From the NCBI GenBank assembly GCA_963669155.1, contig OZ022587.1:22061426-22125425 (forward strand): a stretch of DNA of 64,000 nucleotides, read 5' to 3'. The DNA is from Arbacia lixula. Taxonomy: Eukaryota; Echinodermata; Echinoidea; Arbacioida; Arbaciidae. Both the position numbers and the translations under genes were made by a program. Below the pieces are notes generated by a model. The model saw only the letters and a program-made list of their open reading frames with translations. It ran no database searches and was not told where the DNA came from. Below, one piece after another: positions 1 to 9,831 of the stretch (its first letter is position 1; each line of letters opens with the position of its first letter).

Positions 1-423
1 CACGCTCCTCGTTTTCTGCAAAGTGCAGGAACGAGTGCACAAGCTGGTACCTGCAGATAAGAAATAAAGAAACAAGAAAATGAAATTAAACATACACACA
101 TATATTTTGATTTAATCTACATGTATGAATTTTCAAACACTAAAAACATGTATACTTCAAGCATTGTTCCAATTATCATTCTAAAGAATTTTCAAACAGA
201 ATTTAGACATCTGGAGCTGGTGCACATTTTATGGTATTAAATTACCATTCATAGATACAGTTATTCTTCTCAAATCAAACAAACATTTATCATGTTTATG
301 TAATTATAGCTTACTTTGAGAATTGTTCATCAGCATTTTACCCCCCACATCATTAGGGTCTATTCGCTGTTTGTATTGTATTTGAAGCACCAATTTTATC
401 ACAGATAATGTTTAAGATACACA

Positions 424-645
424 ACAGCTCAAAGGAATTGTCATATGAAAAGGGAAAGGGAAGAATGGGAAGGAGCCGCAGTTTTAAACCGCGGTGTATT
501 TTGTCCAGTTCAGCATGAAACATGATGCTTTAGCCTAAAAAGCATGTTTCATGCTGAACTGCGCAAAATATACTGCGGTTTAAAATTGCGACTCCTTCCA
601 TTTCCTCCCTTTCCCTTTCCCTATGCCAATTCCTTTGAGCTGTAG
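424..645. mobile_element. Palindromic insertion (copy 1) in the piggyBac intron
   Basis: Inverted arms begin CAGCTCAAAGGAATTG at the left and end CAATTCCTTTGAGCTG at the right. They continue inward through an AAAGGGAAAGGGAAG-like purine tract and a CAGCATGAAACATG core around a short loop near 525-535. The structure is a foldback of about 220 bp with no coding capacity. Confidence 0.7.
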
Positions 646-860
646 TGTATGTGTATGATGGGGTGACCATATTTTGCGCATTTTTGGTTTTCTTGACAAT
701 TCCAAGACAACTACATTATTACACATGATGTCTAATGCCTCAAAAGAACAAGAATATCTTTTATAATCGCATTTCATGGCCTGGAAGTTAAATTTCAGAT
801 TAAAAGCAAAGTAATTTTGAGAAATTTGCAACGCTTTCCGACTCCGCCATCCCCTCACAT

Positions 861-1153
861 GTGTGACCTAATTTTGCGCAGTAAGTTCGCTGCCCTCTCG
901 TGGTCGACAACGAGTGTCAAACGTTCAAAAACAACCTCGTATTTCAAGCACATACTAGCTATTTGAGTAAATACTTCGAAATTGGTAAGATTTTATGGAT
1001 GTTTAGATGATGTACGTATCTTGTTTGACTGTTCGAAGAATACAGTGTCTTACTATTCTTAGTCCCACATATGCATCATGTATCCTTCTTTTGTTTAAGC
1101 ATATATTTAGTGTTAGTGCACAAAATAGGACATGTGCGAAATTAGGTCACACC
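861..1153. mobile_element. Short TIR element (MITE), copy 1
   Basis: Terminal inverted repeats of about 19 bp: TGTGACCTAATTTTGCGCA at the left and the complement of TGTGCGAAATTAGGTCACA at the right, differing at two positions. About 290 bp long and non-coding. Confidence 0.65.
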
Positions 1154-1857
1154 ACCATACTAATAGTTTTGTCAACAGAATACATTTTCAAATACATACC
1201 TAGTTTTTGCTCATGACGGCCCTAAATCCAGGCGTCCCAACTAACCAGTACTCCTCCCAGTACATCAGAATGCCAGGCGTGGTCATGAGAACCATGCCCA
1301 TGGTGATTTGAAGTCCTGTGAAGGCCCTCATCTCGACTGGTGTTGTGTTGGTTGGGATGACGCATTCCATCAGAGGCACGACCTTGAAGAGTGGAGTGTA
1401 GCCTGGTTGCCCTCTGGTCACACGCTCCTCGTTTTTTGCAAAATGCAGGAACGAGTGCACAAGCTGGTACCTGCAGATAAGAAATAAAGAAACAAGAAAA
1501 TGATATTAAACATACACACATATATTTTGATTTAATCTACATAAATTTTCAAACACTAAAAACATATATACTACAAGCATTGTTCCAATTATCATTCTAA
1601 AGAATTTTCAAACAGAATTTAGACATCTGGATCAGGTGCACATTTTATGGTATTAAATTACCATTCATAGATACAGTTATTCTTCTCAAATTAAACAAAC
1701 ATTTATCATGTTTATGTAATTATTGCTTACTATGAGAATTGTTCACCAGCATTTTACCCCCTCCCCCCCCCCCCCCCCCTATATCATAAGGGTCTATATT
1801 TTGCTGTTTGTATTGTATTTGAAGCCCCAATTTTATCACAGATAATGTTTAAGATAC

Positions 1858-2080
1858 ACAACAGCTCAAAGGAATTGGCATAGGGAAAGGGAAAGGGAAG
1901 AAAGGGAAGGAGTCGCAGTTGTCAACCACAGTATATTTTGTCCAGTTCAGCATGAAACATGCTTTTTAGGCTAAAGCATCGTGTTTCATGCTGAACTGGA
2001 CAAAATATACCGCGGTTTAAAACTGCGGCTCCTTCCCTTTCTTCCCTTTCCCTTTCCCTATGCCAATTCCTTTGAGCTGT
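1858..2080. mobile_element. Palindromic insertion (copy 2)
   Basis: Same foldback as at 424-645, carried along by the tandem duplication. The arms match better here: the CAGCATGAAACATG core and the flanking CCGCAGTTT/AAACTGCGG-like bases pair across a loop near 1968-1975. Confidence 0.7.
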
Positions 2081-2298
2081 AGTGTATGTGTATGATGGGG
2101 TGACCATATTTTGCGCATATATGGTGTTCTTGCATGACGATTCCAAGACAACTAGATTATTACACATGACGTCTAATGCCTCAAAAGAAGAATATCTTTT
2201 ATAATCGCATTACATGGCCTGGAATTCAAATTTCAGATTAAAAGCAATGTAATTTAGAGAAATTTGCAACGCTTACTGACTCCGCCGTCCACTCACAT

Positions 2299-2579
2299 GT
2301 GTGACCTAATTTTGCAGAGTAAGTTCGCTGCCATCTCGTGGTCGACGAGTGTCAAATGTTCAAAAACAACCTCGCATTTCAAGCACATACTAGCTATTTG
2401 AGTAAATACTTTGAAATTGGTATGATTTTATGGATGTTTAGATCTTGTTTGACTGTTCGAAGAATACAGTGTCTTACTGTTCTTAGTCCCACATATGCAT
2501 CGTGTATCCTTCTTTTGTTTAAGGATATATTTAGTGTACTGTTAGTGCGCAAACTAGGACACACGCGAAATTAGGTCAC
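2299..2579. mobile_element. Short TIR element (MITE), copy 2
   Basis: Duplicate of the element at 861-1153 with the same TGTGACCTAATTTTGC left end and GAAATTAGGTCACA right end. It is slightly shorter because of small deletions. Confidence 0.6.
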
Positions 2580-3422
2580 ACCACGATACTAATAGTTTTG
2601 TCAACAAAATATATTCTAAAATACATACCTAGTTTCTGCTCATGACGGTCCTAAATCCAGGCGTCCCAACTAACCAACTCTCCTCCCACTACATCAGAAT
2701 GCCAGGCGTGGTCACGAGAACCATGCCTGCTCGAGTCTGATGAGCTTACTGCCAGCTGCTATCAGGAAACAGGTCTTCCGGGAAAAAAAATCATATAAAA
2801 ATGTCTACTGGTTTCATATGGGTTGCATCAAACAAGAGTCTGGGGCCATCTTGAATCTTGATGGTAGGCATCTAACCAGTCTGGATCCAATGGTACAGCT
2901 CCAAGCCGTATCCAATCTTCTCCTCGATCTGTCGATGTTCTTGGGTGTCCTGTTCGTTGTTGTCCGCATCTTAACTGAAGGTTCACTGTCTGAATCGTGC
3001 ATATCACATCAAACGAGGAATGATTCTGATCAGATGAATTTGGCTGACACTAAAAACTACGAATGGGACCGGTCACAACGTCGCTCTCACTGTCAGAGCT
3101 CTCTCATCTCGCGATGAGTCAGACTCAGAGTCCGAATCTGCCCTAGTAACAGGTCCTGGCTGCTGTAACATCTCCCGTACATACTCCGTAATGACGAAGC
3201 AAGGCTTCCTCTTTGGAGGAGGCATGATTATCTTGAACCAACTGTCCCCGAAAATCGTAAATTTCTCAGATATTTTGGATAAACGATGTCTTAGTCACTG
3301 CGTGTCGGTAGAAAAGGTCGATCGCCTACAGCATAGGCCAGCGCACGCTCGATGATCGGACCTGTCCTCGCACATAACGAGAAGTATGATTGGCCATTCC
3401 AACATCTGTCTTAAAATTTACG

Positions 3423-3805
3423 AAACCTTGCGTACGTTATGACACGACCACGCGCACGTTATGACAGAACCACGCGTGCGTAATGACATAACCACGCGTA
3501 CGCTATGAAAGAACCACGCGTACGTTATGACTATACCACGCGTACGTAATGACTATATTAAGCATGCTTAATGACAGAACCACGCGTACGTAATGACAGA
3601 ACCACGCGTATGTAATGACAGAACCACGCGTATGTAATGACAGAACCACGCGTACGTTATGCCAAAACCATGCGTACGTTCAGAATGTCAAAGAAAAATA
3701 ATAGAAAAAGACCATGCGTACGTTATGACAGAACCACGCGTACGCTCTGACAGAACCACGCGTACGCTCTGACAGAACCACGCGTACGTTATGTTTGCAG
3801 GCGTA
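3423..3805. repeat. 22-bp satellite array rich in ACGCGTACGT
   Basis: About 16-17 units of the form GACAGAACCACGCGTACGTAAT with a 22-bp period (for example CCACGCG starts at 3448 and 3470). Single-base variants are scattered among units, and one unit is interrupted by a short insertion near 3690. Each unit carries the self-complementary core ACGCGT overlapping GTAC or ACGT, so the array is CpG-rich against an AT-rich background. Diverged GTATAC and TACGCGTAC words continue to about 4050. Confidence 0.85.
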
Positions 3806-4690
3806 CGGTTTTGGCACGCGTTTTGGCGGGAACGGCCCACCATAAACGCTGCCACATAACTTATACTACGTATACTACGTCGAACACACGTGGAGTATAT
3901 GTTACAACACGTGTGCTCAATAACCGATAACATGGCTTTATTTGAGTATACGTAATGCTCTAAGTTGGGAACACGTATACTAAAAATTTAGTTTACGCGT
4001 ACTCCACTTTGGTTTACGCGTACTGGTTAGCTTAGTTCACGTATACTACTGTAGTTATCCAAAATTGGGCCAATGAGGTTCGTTGTTGTATAGGGCCGTC
4101 CGGCCAGCTCCAAAATCTTTATCTGTAAGATATCGTGCTTTCGCAAGTTATATTGAGCTTGTATAATGTATTGATGTATTATTGTCATTTTATCAACTAG
4201 TTCATAGTTACAATCATGGTCGGACACTCCACTGAATCAAGAACGACTAGGGATTTGATCATGAAGCTGCGTAGGTGTGTTATTTTCCAGCGTGCACATA
4301 CCAACAAGAGCAGCAGGTGCACATTGTTGAGTGTTCTGTCACTACCTTCTTAGAGCTGAATCGCTGTTGTCATATCTTCATTATGATGGGTATAAACGTG
4401 ATCCACTACCTATGGAATTTCCATTTTTCTCTGAGAGTGGTGCGTGGCCCGAGGTCATTCGTACCCGGTGATAATCTGCTCATGCGCACATTGCAACTTT
4501 GAACTAGCTTATTGTACTGGTGTAGAATACATAGCCAGCACCCCTCGTATAGGCCTAGAGATGTATAGTACAAAATCACATATGCAACGGAATTGTTCAT
4601 ACATGGGCTCAGCCGCTCAGTTGGCTTTTTCGTACCTAGTATGTCAACAACAACAATGGTCAATAGGCATTCACGTATGCTAGATATAGT
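3806..4690. other. No gene seen; diverged repeat flank
   Basis: 3806-4050 holds scattered GTATAC/ACGCGTAC words that look like decayed satellite. 4450-4680 is partly similar to 51570-51650 (shared words around CTCATGCGCA and AACAATGGTCA). No open frame here resembles a protein. Confidence 0.5.
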
Positions 4691-5436
4691 ACCCAGATAG
4701 CAAAATATCTGGGGCCCATATGGGCTAGATATGGGTTGATCTGGGCGTGGATATGGGGAGCATCTGGGCCCATATGGGCCCCATTTGGCCCATCTGGGAC
4801 CCATCTATATTTTGCACTCTACACCCCATCTGGGGCCCATATGGGCCAAATGGGCCAAAAAAATAAAGATGGAGGGATTTTTCACATGACTAATCATACT
4901 TGGATAGGCTGCATACGTACACATAATCCTTATCTGATCATCATGTCTTATCCTATCCTATCCTACTCATTCCTATCGTATTCCTCAGTGCACTTACTTT
5001 CATATATATAGCACTACGGAAATTTACTTTAAAAATATTGGTTAGTACAATTAAAGATGAACATTTTGTTGTCATTATTTGGAATGTATGCTTAAATATT
5101 CCTATCTAGTTATATGCCGGTTCACTATTCAAGTATATGACACAAGTCAATAGGCCTAATGCATGCATGGATATTCATGAGCATCTCAGTTATCGTGTGG
5201 GTTCAAGGTGGAAAACCCACATGGTCCCCATATGGGTTTTATATATGGCTCAGTCGACCCAGAAATAAGTCCACATTGCCCATATATATACCACATGGGG
5301 CCCATATGGTGTTATTATCTGGGTTCTCGGTGGGACAAACCATACATGGGCCCCATATGGGTTGAACATGGTACATATGGGCCCCAGTAGACCCACATGG
5401 TTCCCATATGGGCCCTAGATACTTTGCTATTTGGGT
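4691..5436. mobile_element. Non-autonomous element with CCCATATGGG palindrome clusters
   Basis: Ends are inverted: ACCCAGATAGCAAA at the left and TTTGCTATTTGGGT at the right. Directly inside each end is a cluster of imperfect CCCATATGGG / GGGCCCATATGGGCC words (about 4705-4850 and 5208-5415), separated by about 350 bp of unrelated AT-rich DNA. There is no coding frame beyond low-complexity repeats of GPIW/MGPH type. Confidence 0.7.
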
Positions 5437-5594
5437 ATATATCACATAGACAAACATGTGCGCATACGTAATGTGGCAGCGGTGGCCTTCAATACATACG
5501 AGCCATACGCTGACATACGTCAAAGAGTTTTGCGCATGCACATACTTTTTTCGAAGTACTACGACGTATACCAACGTGCATCAGCGTGCTCTTA
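5437..5594. other. Short spacer before the Harbinger element
   Basis: No feature recognised. The last bases before the element are TTA at 5592-5594, a typical Harbinger target trinucleotide. Confidence 0.5.
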
Positions 5595-5619
5595 AAGGCC
5601 CGGTCCCAGTGACATTTAG

Positions 5620-5935
5620 GATGGATTGCGCATAGATTGCGGATAAAATTTGATTATAGACGCTAAACATCCGCAATATTCGTAAAGTATGCTGTTTTAA
5701 GACGTTTATTTTCCGCACATGTCCGTAATTATCCGCAATGGCACATTTTTCCGTTCCCAGGAGTTTTGGGCTGCCCTAAACTCCTGGGAGCGGAAATCAT
5801 CCGGTTTATATGCGCAATGCATACGCAATGCATACTCAATGTATGCGCTGAATGTTCGCAGTTATCCTGTGATATCCGCAACGGTCATGGGATTGCGGAT
5901 AAGTAGCGGACTGGGATAGAATGCGAAACGAATGC
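5620..5935. promoter_or_regulatory. Left subterminal motif array and hairpin
   Basis: The motif CCGCAAT and its reverse ATTGCGG, with GCGCAAT/ACGCAAT variants, recur roughly ten times within 320 bp of the left end, for example near 5637, 5670, 5732, 5876 and 5892. At about 5749-5795 lies a strong hairpin whose arms contain CCCAGGAGTTT and AAACTCCTGGG. Equivalent arrays at the other end suggest binding sites for element proteins; binding is inferred. Confidence 0.6.
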
Positions 5936-6082
5936 ATAGCGTGCCTAATACGACTTTATACCAAGCTATAATAATTTATAAAGAATGCTTACAGACTGGT
6001 AACGAATAGTGCGTTTGTATTACGACTGTTTCGCGAACAATTTGCGAGTACACAGCAAACATTCATCGTAAACCCAGATTAC

Positions 6083-6090
6083 TATATAAA
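6083..6090 (+). promoter_or_regulatory. TATA box of the transposase gene
   Basis: TATATAAA lies 50 bp upstream of the transposase ATG at 6140. The same sequence and spacing are kept in the deletion derivative (about 12462). Confidence 0.6.
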
Positions 6091-6131
6091 GGTAACAGAA
6101 AATGAAATTTGACAGTTGTGTAGAATATAGC

Positions 6132-6161
6132 ATGTTGCCATGGATCATCACGGACATTTGA
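6132..6161 (+). other. Short upstream ORF overlapping the transposase start
   Basis: An ATG at 6132 opens a 9-codon frame ending in TGA at 6159-6161, overlapping the transposase ATG in another frame. The transposase ATG itself sits in a CCATGG context, which favours its use after leaky scanning. Confidence 0.4.
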
Positions 6162-7420
6162 TAGTTGCAGCAATCCAACAACATAACAATCTTCTCTTCC
6201 AAGTTCAACGTTTGATCCAAATACGGAAAAGAAAGCGAAGGAGAAATCAAAGAGCTGTCTGGGTGAGACCTTGGATTAGCAGAAGACTAGATCTGGGCAT
6301 GTACGATAGATTGATGGTGGAGCTGCGTAACGAAGATCCACGTGCCTTCCAGAACTTTATGAGAATGCCCCCAGACATGTTTGACGAAGTGGTGAACCGG
6401 CTCACCCCTCGACTGCTCAAGACGCAGACCAACTTCAGAGCGAACTTAGAGCCTGGACTCAAAGTGGCCATAACCCTACGCCACCTTGCCTCTGGTTCAA
6501 AATACAGGGACATGCAGTACGGTTGGAGGGTCCCTCACAACACAATCAGCAAAGTTGTCAGAGAAGTATGTACAGCCATATCAGAAGAGTACCTTGATGA
6601 ACAGATGACTTGCCCTACCAACGATGAAGAATGGCGTGAAATTGCCAATGACTGGTTGCAGAGGTGGAACTTTCCTCACACAATCGGCGCGATTGATGGC
6701 AAGCATGTGGCATGCAAAGCTCCCCCAAACTCAGGCTCGGAATACTACAACTACAAGGGCTTTTTCAGTATCATTTTAGTTGCCCTGGTCAGTTCTGACT
6801 ACAAGGTTCTTTGGGCTGACATATCAGGAAACGGTTCCGCATCAGATGCTCAAATATACAACCAAAGTGAGCTGAAGCAAGGTCTCGAGAACGGCGACAT
6901 TATGGGTTGGCCAAATCCAGATCCCTTACCCAATGACACCCAATTTGTCCCATACTTCATTGTGGGCGACGATGCTTTCTCTCTGAGAACATACCTAATG
7001 AAGCCATACAGTGCAAAGGCCCTGACCAGGGAAGAGCGTATCTATAACTACAGGCTGTCGAGGGCCAGGAGAGTCGTCGAGAACACATTTGGTATCATGG
7101 CGAATAGATTCCAAGTCCTTCTCACCACCATGCAGCACCATGCCGACACAGTCAGGCTGATACTGAAGACTTGCATTCTGCTCCACAACCTAATGCGCAC
7201 CCGCTACCCAGTCCTACAGAACAGGCTTGTGGACCGACAGCTGAAGAATGGACAAATAGTTCCTGGAGAATGGCGAAGGGGTCAAAACCTTGTTGACACA
7301 GTGGAGGTTCAAGCACCAAACACAGCTTCAAGAGATGCCAAGAGGCAGCGTAACCTCATCAAGCATTGGTGCAACTCAGTGGCTGGTTCGGTAGCCTGGC
7401 AAGACAGAATGATATTTTAG
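6140..7420 (+). CDS. PIF/Harbinger transposase (DDE, HARBI1-like)
   Basis: A 426-residue nuclease-type transposase that would cut and join element ends. Visible parts: a basic N-terminal segment (residues 29-36, KRKRRR); a helix-rich region at about 75-150 ending in GWRVPHNTISKVV, which resembles the helix-turn-helix of this family; then the DDE catalytic core. Likely catalytic residues are D186 in GAIDGKHV, D277 in FIVGDDAF and E314 in RARRVVENTFGIMANRF, with the YYNYKGFFS motif (202-210) and the ADISGNGSASDAQ motif (226-237) in between. The C-terminal LLHNLM (347-352) is also typical. Length is normal for HARBI1-like proteins and no internal stop is present. The start at 6140 has the context CCATGG and a TATA box 50 bp upstream. 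In animals Harbinger transposase normally needs its Myb/MADF partner for nuclear import and DNA binding; the gene on the opposite strand would supply that. Activity cannot be judged from sequence alone. Confidence 0.93.
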   Translation: MDHHGHLIVAAIQQHNNLLFQVQRLIQIRKRKRRRNQRAVWVRPWISRRLDLGMYDRLMVELRNEDPRAFQNFMRMPPDMFDEVVNRLTPRLLKTQTNFRANLEPGLKVAITLRHLASGSKYRDMQYGWRVPHNTISKVVREVCTAISEEYLDEQMTCPTNDEEWREIANDWLQRWNFPHTIGAIDGKHVACKAPPNSGSEYYNYKGFFSIILVALVSSDYKVLWADISGNGSASDAQIYNQSELKQGLENGDIMGWPNPDPLPNDTQFVPYFIVGDDAFSLRTYLMKPYSAKALTREERIYNYRLSRARRVVENTFGIMANRFQVLLTTMQHHADTVRLILKTCILLHNLMRTRYPVLQNRLVDRQLKNGQIVPGEWRRGQNLVDTVEVQAPNTASRDAKRQRNLIKHWCNSVAGSVAWQDRMIF

Positions 7421-9478
7421 TTTAGAGAAGTTTGATTAGATCATGGACCTACTATAATTAGATGTACTACCTTGAAATTTGGCAAATTTTCACGCATAGT
7501 TCAAAATGTGTATATCATATGATTCATGCTTGTGTAATTGTTTGTGCAAACTCGCCCAATTGTACATCTTTTATTTTATTTTTTTCAATACAAAAGAAAA
7601 ATTGTCATTATTCTATGTTTGCTTGAAATCCTTCTGCATATCCTTTTTCTTCATGAGAATAATTCTATGGATGAAACCGTTTGTTGTTTTAGTGAAGAGA
7701 AATTGACAGAGAAAATAAAAATAAAGTCTTTTGAGCAGGATTTTAATGTTTTCTTTCATTATGTAAAAGCATGTTAAAAGATCTTACACCCAGTATTAAA
7801 AAAGGTGGTATCAGTAAGTTAAAAGAAAAATAACAAAAGAAAAATTGTTATTATGTTATGTTTGCTTTAACTCCATCTGCATATCCTTTTTCTTCATGAG
7901 AATAATTCATATGAGGATAGATGAAACCGTTTATGTTATGTTAATGTTTTTTGTGGAAGAGAAGTGGAGAGAGAAAATATAAATAAAGTCTTTTGAACAG
8001 GATATTCATGTTTTCTGTCATTATGTAAAAGAACTAACACCCAGAATTAAAGAGGGTGGTAGAAGTAACTTGGCTAGTCCATAAGGGCAGAAATTATCGT
8101 GACGTTGTTATCCATACATACTGGCACCGCCCATTTGCTTTAGCTTTATCAAAATCCCGGATGTCATTGCCATATTGCCCCTGCTACTTTAATTGTATTT
8201 TTGTTAATAGAAGTATAACCCAACACCCCCCTCCCCCCCCCCCCCCCCCCGTGTGTCGCCAGATAGAATATGACACTTATACCATGGACGTACCTAATTC
8301 CAGATAGTGCAGAGCTAGAATAATCATAGCTTATCACCTCAACGAGATTTTACAAGATGTTGGAATTATTTTCAGGTATTCGTTGACAGACGGACACACA
8401 CACACATACAAACATGCACACACGGACACTTATGGAATATGCCCATACACTTCAATACACATACATACTCCTTTCAAATTAATCATACATCATTGTTTCA
8501 TGTGGAAGAGGTAAATTGAGCCAAAGGCTCGATTTATGTTTGTATCCCCTCTTTAACCCCATCAATATCCTCATTTTCTTTTGAGAATTGCTATTCGATG
8601 TGAAGCTCCATTTTGAATTTAATTTTATAAAAAAAAAACTTTTGTAGTGATAACTGTTTCGTATACACATTCAGATTATTACAAATATCACAATCAACAT
8701 TGTAAGCATGTATAAAACAACATAAAAAAAGGGGGGTACGGTATGATAACTGATAGGTTTACTCGTTAGAGCATTCTCCTGTTCATATATTTAATTACTT
8801 GTGATAATTATAACAGGGCCTAACATTAGTAGAGTATTTTATAACGTTTTATGTCTTAACAATAATTAACAGGAAAATACATTTTCATGATCGGAAAACA
8901 CAAACTGATAAAACAAAAATAAGTATTAAATCTCAATACCTTCTTTTATTTTGTTCAAGATCAACATTTTGAAAAAGCATTAACATGTATAAAAGTGTAA
9001 CATTGTATGTAAAACATCAAATGAACAAGTGTATTTTAAGTAAGGCAGATAAAGAAGACATAAAACATCTAAACAAACATTTATTGTCTTTTTTCATTTT
9101 TCAAGGTACCTGTAATATGGTTCTATTTCTGAACAAGCCTATTTATATGGTCTTAAAAAAAATCATGAACTTTCCATGGAATGAAAACAAAACGTTTTAA
9201 AAAAAATTCTTTTCTGTTCATAACTGGTATCATAACAATTTTTATGAAAATATGGGATAATAAGAATAGACGAATGAATTTTCAATGGCATAAAACATGC
9301 TTCCCAGTCTTTGGTGATGTTATAAGGCCAAACCGTCATATTGTTTGACATATTTCTCACTTGATAATGTTACCAAACGCACAGGCAAACACCTGTAACT
9401 GTGTTTAAAACAATATCAAAGTATAACGTTAACAAAGAAGGCATGGAATAAGCAAACTATCCATAAAATCAAAGAGAG
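7421..9478. other. Central region of the Harbinger element (3' flanks of the two converging genes)
   Basis: AT-rich and non-coding. It holds AATAAA signals (7714-7719, 7719-7725 and again near 7978) suited to ending the transposase transcript, a diverged tandem duplication at 7588-8073, a C-run at 8226-8250 and short CA repeats near 8396-8425. No convincing protein frame. Confidence 0.6.
7588..8073. repeat. Tandem duplication of about 240 bp inside the Harbinger element
   Basis: 7588-7824 and 7833-8073 share long blocks, including CATATCCTTTTTCTTCATGA, ATAAAGTCTTTTGA and CTAACACCCAG-like words. Both copies carry a polyadenylation-type AATAAAG. A third, weaker copy is traceable at about 8505-8600. 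Confidence 0.75.
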
Positions 9479-9728
9479 CACTGGCGTAGCCAGGGGGGCA
9501 CAAGAGGGCCATGCCCCCCCCCCCCCCCCCCTGTTGATCGGAGAGCAAAAAGAAATCCTATTTCATCTGTCACTTCTCAAGTAGGTTACACCAGAATAGA
9601 ATTTTAGGGTGCAGAAAATGCCATTTTCATGACCTGGTTTTAAAAAATAATCCTACCGTGGGAGGGGGATACCCTCTCTCACAACCTCGCCTTGGCCCCC
9701 CTCTTGAAAAATCCTGGCTACACCAGTG
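9479..9728. mobile_element. Short TIR insertion nested in the Harbinger element
   Basis: Starts CACTGGCGTAGCCAGG and ends CCTGGCTACACCAGTG, nearly perfect inverted ends of 16 bp. The inside is C/G-run rich and non-coding. It lies just beyond the stop of the minus-strand gene and leaves both element genes intact. Confidence 0.7.
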
Positions 9729-9831
9729 AAAGAGAGGTTCAAAACTTAATATTAACCATGTTAACCGATAACATTAAACTGTTTAACAACAGAGTCGCCC
9801 ATCTATCCATGGCACAAACTTTTCCATGAAT

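Larger units (their letters stand above)
1..2728. repeat. Tandem duplication (about 1.42 kb) of piggyBac exon plus intron
   Basis: The bases at 1-1210 reappear at about 1422-2640 with small differences, including a poly-C run at 1759-1778 that only the second copy has. Each copy contains the same two short inverted-repeat insertions, so these predate the duplication. The left copy is cut by the window edge. The right copy ends near 2728, where similarity stops abruptly inside a coding motif. Confidence 0.9.
1..3225 (-). pseudogene. Degenerate piggyBac-type transposase gene with internally duplicated exon and intron
   Basis: Read on the minus strand, translation from an ATG at 3225 begins MPPPKRKPCF and runs into an acidic Asp/Ser stretch, as piggyBac-type N-termini do. 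Broken-frame coding continues to about 2740 (PVDIF followed by FFPEDLF, like the conserved PLDLF/LFF region). The segment 1212-1465 encodes TPVEMRAFTGLQITMGMVL and GFRAVMSKN, matching the piggyBac core, and HSFLHFAKNEERV with GQPGYTPLFKV, a motif that normally lies after the SKN/SRN motif. Here it lies before it, because an exon-intron-exon block of about 1.4 kb is tandemly repeated: 1-54 repeats 1422-1475, and 1208-1262 repeats 2632-2690. Stops and frame changes between the pieces, for example within 2690-3000, show the gene is dead. The downstream catalytic region lies left of the window or is lost. Family assignment is good; exact exon borders are uncertain. Confidence 0.7.

Noticed and set aside
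2740-3117. Plus-strand ORF of 125 residues
   Set aside because: It is the antisense of the piggyBac relic, which reads sensibly on the minus strand.
3423-3805. CRISPR-like array
   Set aside because: The 22-bp units are continuous with no unique spacers, in a eukaryotic context; it is a satellite.
4406-5574. ORFs with repeated GPIW/MGPH residues
   Set aside because: They arise from the CCCATATGGG palindromes of a non-coding element.
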